DNA from: Vandammella animalimorsus
GTDB taxonomy: Bacteria > Pseudomonadota > Gammaproteobacteria > Burkholderiales > Burkholderiaceae_C
Length of the DNA: 64,000 nt
Reading direction: 5' to 3'
Assembly (NCBI RefSeq): GCF_002285285.1
Contig: NZ_NSJF01000003.1
Coordinates: 124,001 to 188,000 of the forward strand
Numbering within the stretch: position 1 is the stretch's first letter; every line of letters starts with the position of its first letter. Positions 36,172-49,089 of the stretch are shown here, in pieces. The translations under genes and the position numbers were made by a program. The notes under the pieces are model-generated. The model saw only the letters and a program-made list of their open reading frames with translations. It was not told the DNA's origin and searched no databases.

Positions 36172-36747
36172 TCAGTCTTCAATACCGCGCTGCGCGGGCA
36201 CGCCAGCCTGGTAGGCGTGCTTGACCAGCTGCATTTCCGTAACGGTGTCGGCCAGCTCGATCAAGGCCTGCGGGCAGCGCCGGCCGGTGAGCACCACGTG
36301 CACCTGCTGCGGGCGCTCGCGCAGGGTTTGCAGCACCTCCTCCAGCGGCAACCAGCCGTAGATCAGAGGGTAGGTGATTTCATCGAGCACGACCATGAAG
36401 TATTCGCCGCCAAGAATGGCCTGGCGCGCCTTGGCCCAGCCCGCGCGCGCCAGCTCGGCCGAGTGCTCCAGGTCGCGGCTCTTCCAGCTAAAGCCATCGC
36501 CCAGCCCTTCGATGGGCAAGCCCAGCTGCTCGAAACTGCGATGCTCGCCAAAGCGCGCCGAAGGCACTTTGACGAACTGATAGATTTGCACCGCCTTGCC
36601 GCGCCCATGCGCGCGCAGCGCCAGCCCGAAGGCCGCGGTGCTCTTGCCCTTGCCGTTGCCGGTATTGATCAGGATCAGCCCTCGGCGCTCGCCCTGGGGC
36701 TTTTGCCGCACCCGATCTACCGGGGGTTGCTCGATCTGGATGTCCAT
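36172..36747 (-). CDS. cobO: Cob(I)yrinic acid a,c-diamide adenosyltransferase
   Basis: A 191-residue CobO/BtuR-type ATP:corrinoid adenosyltransferase. The P-loop GNGKGKST is at 30-37 and the family strand [20 protein letters not shown] near 120-138. [22 protein letters not shown] follows. It attaches the upper adenosyl ligand of B12. It lies 24 bases after cobU and 75 bases before cbiB. Confidence 0.95.
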   Translation of the reverse strand: MDIQIEQPPVDRVRQKPQGERRGLILINTGNGKGKSTAAFGLALRAHGRGKAVQIYQFVKVPSARFGEHRSFEQLGLPIEGLGDGFSWKSRDLEHSAELARAGWAKARQAILGGEYFMVVLDEITYPLIYGWLPLEEVLQTLRERPQQVHVVLTGRRCPQALIELADTVTEMQLVKHAYQAGVPAQRGIED

Positions 36748-36771
36748 TGCATTGCTCCTTGTCTTGAGGGT

Positions 36772-37458
36772 TCAAAGCCGCGGCAAGGGCTGGGCCAGGG
36801 CCTTGATGTCGATGGCCTGGCCGGCTGCCACCAGCAGCACATGGCGGCAGTGCTGCGCCAGGGCCTGATTGAGCAGGCCCAGCTCATCGGCATAGGCGCG
36901 CACGGCCCGCCCCAGCGGCATCACGCCCCAGCCCATTTCATTGCTCACCAGCACCACCGGCCCGCGCGCCTGGGCCAGGGCCTGCAGCAGCGCGGCCTTG
37001 GCAGTGGCCAATGCGGCGCGGCGCTGGCGCAGCAGCGCGGCCTCGTCCGGCGGTGCGTCCAGCAATCCGCCCTGCGTTGCACCCTGCGCCGGGGCGGGCG
37101 CGGCGGGCTCGGCGGGCATCAGCCAGTTGGTCAACCACAGCGTCAGGCAGTCCACCAGCAGCAGGCGCTGCGGCCCGCTGTGCGCGGCAATGCTGGCGGC
37201 CAGCTGCAGCGGCTCTTCCAGCGTCTGCGCCGCCGGCAGGCGCTGGAGGCGCTGCTGGCGGTGGCGCGCGATGCGTGTGCGCATTTCCTCGTCCAGCGCC
37301 TGGGCCGTGGCGATCACCAGCACCTCGCGCCCGGGCTGCTCGGCCAGCCAGGCGGCGGCCAGTTGCTCGGCATGGCCGCTCTTGCCGCTTTTCTGGCCGC
37401 CCAGCAGCAGCACATGGGCCGGGCCAGGCGACCGCTGCGGCACGGGCTCATGCGACAT
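36772..37458 (-). CDS. cobU: Adenosylcobinamide kinase / guanylyltransferase
   Basis: A 228-residue CobU (CobP). It phosphorylates adenosylcobinamide and then transfers GMP to give adenosylcobinamide-GDP. The P-loop GGQKSGKS is at 20-27; LLLVDCLTLWLTNWL is the second family motif and VLVSNEMGWGVMP the third. Between the second and third motifs is a Pro/Ala-rich insertion of roughly 30 residues not usual in CobU. The ATG at 37458 lies inside the end of cobB, an 11-base overlap; the long open frame upstream is a shadow of cobB. Confidence 0.92.
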   Translation of the reverse strand: MSHEPVPQRSPGPAHVLLLGGQKSGKSGHAEQLAAAWLAEQPGREVLVIATAQALDEEMRTRIARHRQQRLQRLPAAQTLEEPLQLAASIAAHSGPQRLLLVDCLTLWLTNWLMPAEPAAPAPAQGATQGGLLDAPPDEAALLRQRRAALATAKAALLQALAQARGPVVLVSNEMGWGVMPLGRAVRAYADELGLLNQALAQHCRHVLLVAAGQAIDIKALAQPLPRL

Positions 37459-39112
37459 GGCCGGCTCCTGCATGCGCTGCCGCCGCTTGCGCCGCGCCTG
37501 CCGCATCATCTGCGGCCCCTGGCCCAAGCAGGCGCAACACGGCCTGCGGGCTGGAGGGAAACCAGGCATGAAAGTAGCTGGCCGTGAGGCTGCCCAGGCG
37601 ATAGACGGCCTCGCCCGCATCGGCGCGCGCTGCGGCCGTGGCGCGGCGGTGCGCCGGGCGCTGCGTGCGGCCCCAGGCCGGTAGCTCGGTCTGCAGGCGG
37701 CTGTAGTGGAAGGTGTGGCCGCGCAGCGCAGGCTCTCCCGCAGCGGCATCGGGCGGCAGCCACTGCTGCGGCCCCAGGCCGGCCAGGCGCGGCTGCATCA
37801 CGGCCTGGGCCGGCAGCAGGCCCCACAGCGGTTGTAAAGCCCCATCGACCTGCTGCAGCTCGGTACACAGCGCCACCATGCCGCCGCATTCGGCCCAGAT
37901 GGGCTTGCCCTGCGCCCAGTGATCGTGCAGGGCCTGGCGCAGCCCGGCATTGGCGTGCAGGCGCGCGGCATGCAGCTCGGGGTAACCGCCAGGCAGCCAC
38001 AGCGCATCGCAGGCCGGCAAGCCATCGCCGGCCAACGGCGAGAACCACGCCAACCGTGCGCCCAGCGCCTGCAACAGCTCCAGATTGGCCGCGTAGATGA
38101 ATGCGAAGGCCGCATCGCGGGCAATGGCCACGGTCTGCCCGCGCAGCGGCTGGCGCTGCAGCAGCGCCGGGGCGGCGGCCAGCGCCAGGGCGTGTTCGGG
38201 CGGCTGGACATGGCGCTGCGGGCCGCTGCTCACGCCCGCAGCGCCAGCGTCTGACGCGGGCGCGGCTGCGCGCGGCTCTTGCGCTGGCGCAGGCTCAGCA
38301 AGCGCAAAGGCTGTCTGCCAACGCTGCAGGGCGGCGCCATCCATCTGGCCCAGCGGCGTCTGGGCCAACGCATCGGCGGCCAGATCCAGACGCGCCAGCG
38401 CATCACGCAGCTCACCGCTGGGCACCAGGCCCAGGTGGCGCTCGGGCAGCAGCGACAGCGGCTTGGCGCCCGATGCGCCCTGCGGCGGCTGCGGCGGCTG
38501 CGGCACATCCTGCAGCTGCAAGGGCGGCAAGGCCCCGAGCCAATCGCCGCTGGGCTCCAGCGCCGCCTGCAGCAATTGCGCATGGTGGGCGCTGGCCACG
38601 CCATTGCACAGCACGCCGGCCCAGCGCAGGTCGCTGCGGTAATGCTTGAGGCCATACACCAATGCCGCGCAGGTCTGCGCCATGGCACCGGCCTGCAGCA
38701 CCGGCATCACGGCAATGCCCCATTGCTGCGCCAAATCGGCGGCGCTGGGCGTGCCATCAAACAACCCCATCACGCCTTCGATGAGGATCAGATCGGCCTG
38801 GCAGGCGGCCGCGTGCAGACGCGCAGCCACGTCCTGCGGACCGGTCATCCACAAATCCAGGTTCTGCACCGGCGCGCCACTGGCCAGCTCGTGCCAGTGC
38901 GGATCGAGAAAATCCGGCCCGCACTTGAACACCCGCACCCGACGCCCCTGACGGCTGTGCAGGCGCGCCAGCGCCGCCGTCACCAGGGTCTTGCCCTGGC
39001 CCGAGGCCGCAGCCGCCACCAACAAGGCCGGGCAATGGGCCACGGCGGCGGACTGGGCCTGCTGCGGCCCGGCGGCCTGAACGCCCACTGCGGGCTGCTG
39101 CTGCGCTGGCAT
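37448..39112 (-). CDS. cobB: Cobyrinate a,c-diamide synthase
   Basis: A 554-residue CobB/CbiA, longer than the usual 430-460. The N-terminal dethiobiotin-synthetase-like domain has the P-loop ASGQGKT (36-42), KCGPDFLDPHWH and LILIEGVMGLFDG. The C-terminal glutamine amidotransferase has GLPACDALWLPGGYPELHA and the catalytic Cys in IWAECGGMVAL. Extra length comes from Ala/Pro/Gln-rich stretches between the domains. The ATG at 39112 is 12 bases after AGGAG; an ATG at 39124 abuts that site and is less likely. It heads the six-gene cobalamin run. No B12 riboswitch was seen upstream. Confidence 0.9.
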   Translation of the reverse strand: MPAQQQPAVGVQAAGPQQAQSAAVAHCPALLVAAAASGQGKTLVTAALARLHSRQGRRVRVFKCGPDFLDPHWHELASGAPVQNLDLWMTGPQDVAARLHAAACQADLILIEGVMGLFDGTPSAADLAQQWGIAVMPVLQAGAMAQTCAALVYGLKHYRSDLRWAGVLCNGVASAHHAQLLQAALEPSGDWLGALPPLQLQDVPQPPQPPQGASGAKPLSLLPERHLGLVPSGELRDALARLDLAADALAQTPLGQMDGAALQRWQTAFALAEPAPAQEPRAAAPASDAGAAGVSSGPQRHVQPPEHALALAAAPALLQRQPLRGQTVAIARDAAFAFIYAANLELLQALGARLAWFSPLAGDGLPACDALWLPGGYPELHAARLHANAGLRQALHDHWAQGKPIWAECGGMVALCTELQQVDGALQPLWGLLPAQAVMQPRLAGLGPQQWLPPDAAAGEPALRGHTFHYSRLQTELPAWGRTQRPAHRRATAAARADAGEAVYRLGSLTASYFHAWFPSSPQAVLRLLGPGAADDAAGAAQAAAAHAGAGHVA

Positions 39113-39295
39113 GGTCTTGGTCATCTCCTGTGGGGGGCTGGTGCGGCGGCGATTGTAGGGCGCACAGGCCGGCCTGCCGCGCCCTGCGCTGCCGGTGCTT
39201 GCCAGAGTTGGCCGATTGCGCTGCAATGACCGGACCGCGCCAGCCCGGCGTGGCATGACCACAAAGCCTGGCAACCTGCCCAAAGGAGATGAAAG

Positions 39296-40186
39296 ATGCC
39301 TGAATTTCGCACGCTGCTGTCTGGCTACAGCTTTCTTGAGGGCCCGCGCTGGCGCGAGGGCCGCCTGTGGCTGTCGGACTTCTACACCCACCAAGTGCTG
39401 GCCTGTGACATGCAGGGTCAGGTCGAGCAGATGGCCCACGTGCCGGGCCAGCCCTCCGGCCTGGGCTGGCTGCCCGGCGGCCGCCTGCTCATCGTCTCCA
39501 TGCGCGATCGCAAGATCCTGCGGCGCGAGCCGGACGGCCAATTGGCGCTGCACGCCGATCTTTCACACATTGCCAGTGGCCATTGCAACGACATGGCCGT
39601 GGATGCCCAGGGGCGCGCCTGGGTGGGCAATTTCGGTTTTGACCTGATGGGCGGCGCGGCGGTGCGCACTGCCGCACTGGCGCGCGTCGATCCCGACGGG
39701 CAGGTGCATCAGGCTGCCAGCGGGCTGTACTTTCCCAACGCCATCCTGCCCACGCCCGATGGCCGCTCGCTGATCGTCAACGAGACCCTGGGCAATCGCC
39801 TGTCGGTATTCGACATCGCCGCCGACGGCAGCCTGGGGCCGCGGCGCGACTGGGCCGTGTTCGGCCCGCTGGTGCAAAGCGCCGCGCTGGACGATTTCAT
39901 CGCCGGCGGCAAGGTGGCGGCTGACGGCGCAGCGCTGGACGCCGAAGGCGCCGTCTGGGTGGCCGACGCCATCGGGCAACGCGTGCTGCGCGTCGCCCAG
40001 GGCGGGCGCATCCTGCAGGAGGTCTCCACCGGCGCCATGGGCTGCTTTGCCTGCGCGCTGGGCGGCCCAGACGGGCGCACACTGTTTCTGTGCGTGGCGC
40101 CCGACTTCCTGGAGCACCAACGCCGGGCCGCGCGCGAGGCCCAGGTCTGGACGCTGCAGGTCGATGTGCCAGGACTGTCAGGCTGA
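39296..40186 (+). CDS. SMP-30/gluconolactonase/LRE family protein
   Basis: A 296-residue six-bladed beta-propeller of the SMP-30/gluconolaconase family, calcium-dependent lactonases of sugar or aromatic lactones. Metal-ligand signatures are the N-terminal FLEGPRWREGRLWLSDFY (Glu), HCNDMAVDAQGRAWVGNFG (Asn, Asp) and the later GAALDAEGAVWVADA (Asp). The ATG at 39296 follows AAGGAG. It is divergent from cobB and may be read with the solute-binding protein 197 bases downstream. The substrate is unknown. Confidence 0.85.
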   Translation: MPEFRTLLSGYSFLEGPRWREGRLWLSDFYTHQVLACDMQGQVEQMAHVPGQPSGLGWLPGGRLLIVSMRDRKILRREPDGQLALHADLSHIASGHCNDMAVDAQGRAWVGNFGFDLMGGAAVRTAALARVDPDGQVHQAASGLYFPNAILPTPDGRSLIVNETLGNRLSVFDIAADGSLGPRRDWAVFGPLVQSAALDDFIAGGKVAADGAALDAEGAVWVADAIGQRVLRVAQGGRILQEVSTGAMGCFACALGGPDGRTLFLCVAPDFLEHQRRAAREAQVWTLQVDVPGLSG

Positions 40187-40383
40187 AACCCCCTGCATGC
40201 CAGCGGCACACGCCTGCACCGCTGTCGCGGCAAGCGCTTTCCCGCATTGCATTCGGGCATGCTCGCCGCTATGCTGCGCGGCCCGCAGCGTTGGCGCTGC
40301 CTGCGCGCGCCTTGATGAATCGAACCCGGTCGGGCTTCGTGGCGCGACCCTCATCCCATTGCAACCGAAAGGAGACTTTTTCC

Positions 40384-41640
40384 ATGACACAGAACTCTTC
40401 CCGCCCCAGCCGTGGCCTGGCCCTGCGCGGCATTGCCTGCGCCAGCATGCTGGCCCTGGCCGCTGGCGGCGGGGCCCAGGCCGCCGAGCCCAAGCTGACC
40501 GATGGCCTGGTCAAGATCGGCGTGCTGACCGACATGGCCGGCCCTTACTCCAGCATGGGCGGGCCAGGCTCGGTGGTGGCCGCGCGCATGGCCGTGGAGG
40601 ACTGCCTCAAGGCCGAGTGCAAGGGCATGAAGATCGAGGTGGTCAGCGCCGACAACCAAAACAAGGCCGACATCGCCGCCTCGCGCGCGCGTGAGTGGCT
40701 GGATGTGCAGCAGGTCGATGCGCTGGTGGATTTGACCAATTCCGCTGGCGCCCTGGCCGTGCAGCAGATCATCAAGGAGCGCGGCGGCATCGCCATGTAC
40801 TCCGGCCCAGCCACCACGCGCCTGACCAATGCCGACTGCGCGCGCAATGGCTTTCACTGGATGTTCGACACCTATTCGCTCTCGGCCGCGCCCGTGGCGG
40901 CCATGACTCAAGCCGGCGCGAAGAAGTGGTTTTTCGTAACGGTGGATTACGCTTTCGGCCACTCGCTCGAAAAGGACGCCACCGAAGTGCTCAAGGCCAA
41001 CGGCGGCGAGGTGGCCGGCTCGGTGCGCCACCCGCTCAATGCCAGCGACTTCTCCTCCTTCTTGCTGCAGGCCCAGGCCTCGGGCGCCGATGCCATCGCG
41101 CTGGCCAATGGCTCGCAGGACACGGTCAACGCCATGAAGGGCGTGCATGAGTTCGGCCTTTCGAGCGGCAAGCAACAGGTCACGGCGCTGCTGGTGTTCC
41201 TCTCGGACGTGCACGCCATGGGGCTGGAGACGGCCAAGGGCCTGAAGTTCTCTGAAGGCTTTTACTGGGATCTGGACGACAAGACGCGCGAGTTCTCCAG
41301 CCGCTTCGAGCAGCAGCACCGCGGCAACAAGCCAACCATGGTGCACGCCGGCGTGTATTCGAGCACGCTGCACTATCTGAAATCGGTGGCCGCCGCCGGC
41401 ACCGACGACTGGAAGGTCGTGGCCGAGAAAATGCGCGAGCTGCCCATCGAGGACGCGGTGATGCGCAATGCCTCGATCCGCGACGATGGCCGCGTGATCC
41501 ACGACATGTATGTGTTCCAGGTCAAGACGCCCGAGGAATCCAAGGGCGCCTGGGATTACTACAAGCTGGTCAGCACCATCCCGGCCGACAAGGCCTTCCA
41601 GCCGCTGGCCACATCCAGCTGCCCGCTGGTGAAGAAGTAA
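40384..41640 (+). CDS. Branched-chain-amino-acid-type ABC transporter substrate-binding protein (orphan)
   Basis: A 418-residue periplasmic binding protein of the LivJ/Peripla_BP_6 type. A signal peptide ends in GGGAQA before AEPKL. The family start VKIGVLTDMAGPYSSMGGPGSVVAARMAVED, the AIALANGSQDTVNAMKG hinge region and the YSSTLHYLKSVAAAGTDDW segment follow. The ATG at 40384 has AAAGGAG upstream. No permease or ATPase genes are adjacent, so it must use a transporter encoded elsewhere or have a sensory role. In Comamonadaceae such orphans often bind aromatic acids; here that is only a possibility. Confidence 0.85.
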   Translation: MTQNSSRPSRGLALRGIACASMLALAAGGGAQAAEPKLTDGLVKIGVLTDMAGPYSSMGGPGSVVAARMAVEDCLKAECKGMKIEVVSADNQNKADIAASRAREWLDVQQVDALVDLTNSAGALAVQQIIKERGGIAMYSGPATTRLTNADCARNGFHWMFDTYSLSAAPVAAMTQAGAKKWFFVTVDYAFGHSLEKDATEVLKANGGEVAGSVRHPLNASDFSSFLLQAQASGADAIALANGSQDTVNAMKGVHEFGLSSGKQQVTALLVFLSDVHAMGLETAKGLKFSEGFYWDLDDKTREFSSRFEQQHRGNKPTMVHAGVYSSTLHYLKSVAAAGTDDWKVVAEKMRELPIEDAVMRNASIRDDGRVIHDMYVFQVKTPEESKGAWDYYKLVSTIPADKAFQPLATSSCPLVKK

Positions 41641-41716
41641 GCGCCAGCTCGCCCGCAAGTAGCCTGCAGCTGGCCTGCGCTGCACGCGCAGGCCAGTTGC
41701 AGATCTTCTCTTGCAC

Positions 41717-41760
41717 ACACGCCCCCACCGGCTTGCCCAACAGGCCCGGCGGGGGCGTGT
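41717..41760 (+). terminator. GC-rich hairpin after the solute-binding protein gene
   Basis: ACACGCCCCC and GGGGGCGTGT are perfect 10-bp arms with additional inner pairing (ACCGG with CCCGG partly). There is no T run, so it is a terminator-like hairpin only. Confidence 0.5.
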
Positions 41761-41779
41761 GCCTTCATAGAATCGTGGC

Positions 41780-41844
41780 TTTGCGCCTTGCAGCCCATCC
41801 CAAGCCGCTGCTTGCCCACTCGCCCCAGATTTTGAGCAGGCTCT
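41780..41844 (-). repeat. Partial copy of the intergenic repeat found at 49384-49544
   Basis: This segment matches, in reverse orientation, the first 65 bases of the repeat at 49384 with only scattered differences. Shared blocks include TTTGCGCCTTGCAGCCCA and CTTGCCCACTCGC. It ends with the same inverted-repeat tip (AGATTTTGAGCAGGCTC). It lies directly upstream of the aminotransferase start. Confidence 0.8.
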
Positions 41845-41863
41845 CAGCGCCTGCCGAACACAC

Positions 41864-44850
<2,987 letters not shown>

Positions 44851-44933
44851 ACCAAGGGCGGCTTGCCAAGCCCGCGCCCGGCATCTAGCATCGTTGCGTC
44901 AGCATGATGCTTTGATGCAAAGGAGAACACCCC

Positions 44934-45179
44934 ATGCGCAGCACCTTCAACCTGGACGACGACATGCTCATCCTCGCGCAGCAAACCGCCCAGCGCGAGC
45001 GCATCACGCTGGGCCAGGCCGTCTCGCAATGGATGCGGCGCGGCGCGCAGCACATGGCCGACGCCCCTGCGCCCCTGGCCAGCCAGCCGCGCAGCCCTTA
45101 CAGCGTGTACCCAGCGCGTAGCGGCCCGCCCATCACCTCGCAAGATGTCTATCGCCTGATGGACGAGGACGGCGTGTGA
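44934..45179 (+). CDS. vapB: VapB-type ribbon-helix-helix antitoxin
   Basis: An 81-residue protein. The N-terminal half (MRSTFNLDDDMLILAQQTAQ, then ITLGQAVSQWMRRG) looks like a ribbon-helix-helix DNA-binding domain. The C-terminal half (SVYPARSGPPITSQDVYRLMD) is an extended toxin-neutralising tail. Upstream, 44885-44920 has several GCATC/GATGC repeats that may be its operator, and AAGGAG precedes the ATG. Its stop overlaps the toxin start (TGATG). Confidence 0.8.
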   Translation: MRSTFNLDDDMLILAQQTAQRERITLGQAVSQWMRRGAQHMADAPAPLASQPRSPYSVYPARSGPPITSQDVYRLMDEDGV

Positions 45180-45625
45180 TGCCAGCCACTTCCCGCCGCC
45201 TGCTGCTGGACGTGAACGTCTGGGTCGCGCTGCTCGACGAGCAGCACGTGCACAACCAGACCGCCATCGCCCTGTGGCAGCGCCCCGGCCTGCGCATCGC
45301 CACCTGCCCGCTGACCGAAAACGGCGCGCTGCGCATCTGCGCCATGCCCGGCCTGGGCCGGGGGCGGCCCGCCAGCCTGGCCACCATCCGCGCGGCCATG
45401 CAGCGCGCCTGCGGCGACGTGGACCACCAATTCTGGCCCGATGCCCTGTCACTCATCGGCGGCGACGCGCTGGACTTCAACCGCATCAGCGGCCACAACC
45501 AAATCACCGACGCCTACCTGCTGGCCCTGGCCGTCCACCACGGCGGCACCCTGGCCAGCTTCGACCAGCGCATCGCCCTCTCGGCCGTGCGCGGCGCCAC
45601 CTCTGACCACTTGCTCCTGCTATGA
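45179..45625 (+). CDS. vapC: VapC-type PIN-domain toxin
   Basis: A 148-residue PIN ribonuclease. The four acidic active-site residues are all present: Asp11 in [13 protein letters not shown], Glu47 in [10 protein letters not shown], Asp111 in [11 protein letters not shown] and Asp129 in ASFDQRIAL. VapC toxins cut tRNA or rRNA when freed from VapB. It is coupled to vapB by a TGATG overlap, and its own stop overlaps the kdsA start as ATGA. An essential Kdo gene is thus translated from a toxin-antitoxin message. Confidence 0.88.
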   Translation: MPATSRRLLLDVNVWVALLDEQHVHNQTAIALWQRPGLRIATCPLTENGALRICAMPGLGRGRPASLATIRAAMQRACGDVDHQFWPDALSLIGGDALDFNRISGHNQITDAYLLALAVHHGGTLASFDQRIALSAVRGATSDHLLLL

Positions 45626-46479
45626 ACCTCTGCGGCTTTCCCATCGGCCTGGATCGGCCCTTCTTCCTCATCGCCGGCCCCTGCGTGGTCGAATCCGAAC
45701 AGCTGCAAATGGACGTGGCCGGGCAGCTCAAGGAGATCACCGCGCAGCTGGGCATCCCCTTCATCTTCAAAAGCAGCTACGACAAGGCCAACCGTTCCAG
45801 CGGCGCGAGCTTTCGCGGCCCCGGCATGGAAAAGGGGCTGGAAATCCTCGCCAAGGTGAAGAAAGAACTGGCCGTGCCCGTGCTCACCGACGTGCACACC
45901 GAGGCCGAAATCCCTCAAGTTGCCACCGTGGTGGACGTGCTGCAAACCCCCGCCTTCCTGTGCCGCCAGACCGATTTCATCCGCGCCGTGGCGCAGTCGG
46001 GCAAGCCGGTGAACATCAAGAAAGGCCAGTTCCTCGCGCCCCACGACATGAAAAACGTCATCGACAAGGCCCGCGCCGCCGCGCGCGAAGCGGGCCTGCC
46101 CGAAGACAACTTCATGGCCTGCGAGCGCGGCGCCAGCTTTGGCTACAACAACCTGGTGTCCGACATGCGCTCACTTGCCATCATGCGCGAGACCGGCGCG
46201 CCCGTGGTGTTCGACGCCACCCACAGCGTGCAACTGCCCGGCGGCCAAGGCACCTCAAGCGGCGGCCAGCGCGAAATGGTGCCCGTGCTCGCGCGCGCGG
46301 CCGTGGCCGTGGGCGTGGCTGGCCTGTTCATGGAAACCCACCCCGACCCGAACAAGGCCCTCTCCGACGGGCCCAACGCCGTGCCCCTCAAACACATGAA
46401 GGCGCTGCTGCAAACCCTGCTGGCGCTGGATGCGGTGACCAAGCGAAACGGTTTTCTGGAAAACGACTTCAGCGCATGA
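45622..46479 (+). CDS. kdsA: 3-deoxy-8-phosphooctulonate synthase (metal-dependent class)
   Basis: A 285-residue KDO-8-phosphate synthase. It condenses PEP with arabinose 5-phosphate to make the Kdo precursor of lipid A inner core. It has Cys21 in IAGPCVVES where E. coli has Asn, together with the His in [11 protein letters not shown], Glu in METHPDP and Asp in ALSDGP. That ligand set marks the metal-dependent class known from Aquifex. The ATG overlaps the vapC stop and the stop overlaps the mntA start. Confidence 0.96.
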   Translation: MNLCGFPIGLDRPFFLIAGPCVVESEQLQMDVAGQLKEITAQLGIPFIFKSSYDKANRSSGASFRGPGMEKGLEILAKVKKELAVPVLTDVHTEAEIPQVATVVDVLQTPAFLCRQTDFIRAVAQSGKPVNIKKGQFLAPHDMKNVIDKARAAAREAGLPEDNFMACERGASFGYNNLVSDMRSLAIMRETGAPVVFDATHSVQLPGGQGTSSGGQREMVPVLARAAVAVGVAGLFMETHPDPNKALSDGPNAVPLKHMKALLQTLLALDAVTKRNGFLENDFSA

Positions 46480-46898
46480 GCGAGCACGCCCCGCCCAGCC
46501 CACAGCAAGCCCGCCAGGCCATCCGCCAATGCCTACCGCAGGCGCGTGCGGCCTGGCTGTTTGGCAGCGCCGCGCATGGCGGCGCGCGCTTTGGCGCGGG
46601 CAGCGACATTGACATTGCCGTGCGCCTGCCACACCCCCTGGGCGGGCCAGCGCAGCTGCACGCCGCAGAACAGCTGGCGCAGCGCCTGGGGCATGAGGTG
46701 GACTTGCTCGACTTCGACCGCCTGCCCACCGTGATGCAGGTGCAAATCATGTACACGGGCGAGCTGCTGTTCAACGACAGCGGCGCAGAGCACCTGGACC
46801 ACTGCAGCCGCATCCTGACCGAATACCAGCACATCCAGCGCTGGCGCCAGCCCATGGTGCAGCAGCTGCTGGCGCAACTGCAGCAGGCCCAGCCATGA
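46476..46898 (+). CDS. mntA: MNT-domain nucleotidyltransferase antitoxin (MntA-like)
   Basis: A 140-residue minimal nucleotidyltransferase. The catalytic motif is GS at 30-31 followed by SDIDIAV at 43-49, the GSx(10-12)DxD pattern of this family. MntA proteins neutralise HepT by adding AMP groups to a tyrosine near its active site. It is coupled to kdsA upstream and to hepT downstream by ATGA overlaps. Confidence 0.85.
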   Translation: MSEHAPPSPQQARQAIRQCLPQARAAWLFGSAAHGGARFGAGSDIDIAVRLPHPLGGPAQLHAAEQLAQRLGHEVDLLDFDRLPTVMQVQIMYTGELLFNDSGAEHLDHCSRILTEYQHIQRWRQPMVQQLLAQLQQAQP

Positions 46899-47341
46899 AC
46901 GCCGCCTTGCAAGACGCCCTGGCCCAAAAAGCCGACCGCATGCAGCGCTGCATCGCGCGCGCCCGTGAGGAGCTGCGCCTGGCCGGGGCGCATTTTGCCA
47001 GCGATTTCACCCGGCAGGATGCCGCTATCCTGAACGTGCAACGCGCCTGCGAGCTGGCCATCGACATGGCCAATATGTTCATCGCCCACCATCAATGGGG
47101 TCTGCCGCGCAGCGCGCGCGAGGCCTTTGCGCTGCTGGGCGAGCACCAGTTGCTGCAAGGCGAGCAGGTGCAGGCGCTGCAGCACATGGTCGGCTTTCGC
47201 AACATTGCCGTGCACCAGTACGATGCGCTGGACATGGACATCGCCGCCGCCGTCATCGCCCATCGGCTCGATGCCCTGACCCAGTTGGCCGCCGTGCTGC
47301 TGCAGCGCAGCCTCGATAGCAGCGCCCCTGAAAGCCCCTGA
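46895..47341 (+). CDS. hepT: HEPN-domain toxin (HepT/DUF86 family)
   Basis: A 148-residue all-helical HEPN protein. The RNase motif R-x4-H-x-Y is present as RNIAVHQY (Arg102, His107, Tyr109); the tyrosine is the site AMPylated by MntA in studied systems. NVQRACELAIDMANMFIAHH is the typical dimer-forming helix. It overlaps mntA by ATGA, giving a complete MntA-HepT module. Confidence 0.85.
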   Translation: MNAALQDALAQKADRMQRCIARAREELRLAGAHFASDFTRQDAAILNVQRACELAIDMANMFIAHHQWGLPRSAREAFALLGEHQLLQGEQVQALQHMVGFRNIAVHQYDALDMDIAAAVIAHRLDALTQLAAVLLQRSLDSSAPESP

Positions 47342-47389
47342 TCCATGCCGCCAACGGCGGCCACCGCCCCAAAAAAGAGGAACAAACCC

Positions 47390-47677
47390 ATGCCCTACGG
47401 CTACGTCATCGCCAACGTCCACGTCACCAACCCCGAGCAAATGGCCGAGTACCGCGAATGGAGCACCCAGGCCGCCCAAGCCCACGGTGGCGAGTTCATC
47501 GTGCGCGGCGGCCAGCAGCAGGTGCTCGAAGGCCAGGCCCACGCACGCACCGTGGTGCTGCGCTTTCCCAGCTACGCAGCGGCGCAGGCGTTCTATGATT
47601 CGCCCGAATACCGCAAGGCGCGCCAGGTACGCGAAGGCGCGGGCGTGTTCAATATGCTGTGCGTCGAAGGGCTGTGA
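47390..47677 (+). CDS. DUF1330 family protein
   Basis: A 95-residue ferredoxin-like alpha/beta barrel protein of the DUF1330 family: YGYVIANVHVTNPEQMAEYREW, then GGEFIVRGGQQQVLEG and VVLRFPSYAAAQAFYDSPEY. The function is unknown; some members bind small ligands. The ATG at 47390 follows AGAGGA. In related genomes a DUF1330 gene commonly lies between kdsA and eno, so the MntA-HepT module appears to be the inserted part. Confidence 0.85.
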   Translation: MPYGYVIANVHVTNPEQMAEYREWSTQAAQAHGGEFIVRGGQQQVLEGQAHARTVVLRFPSYAAAQAFYDSPEYRKARQVREGAGVFNMLCVEGL

Positions 47678-49042
<1,365 letters not shown>

Positions 49043-49089
49043 GCGCTGGCGCGCCCCCAGTCTGAACCCACTGCAAGACGGCCCCTGCC

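Noticed and set aside
35152-37587. Plus-strand open frame of 811 codons across the cobalamin genes
   Set aside because: Gln/Arg-rich antisense frame with no domain; the minus-strand genes are well supported.
39113-39295. Cobalamin riboswitch upstream of cobB
   Set aside because: I looked for a B12-box-like sequence on the minus strand and found none; the spacer is also short for a full riboswitch.
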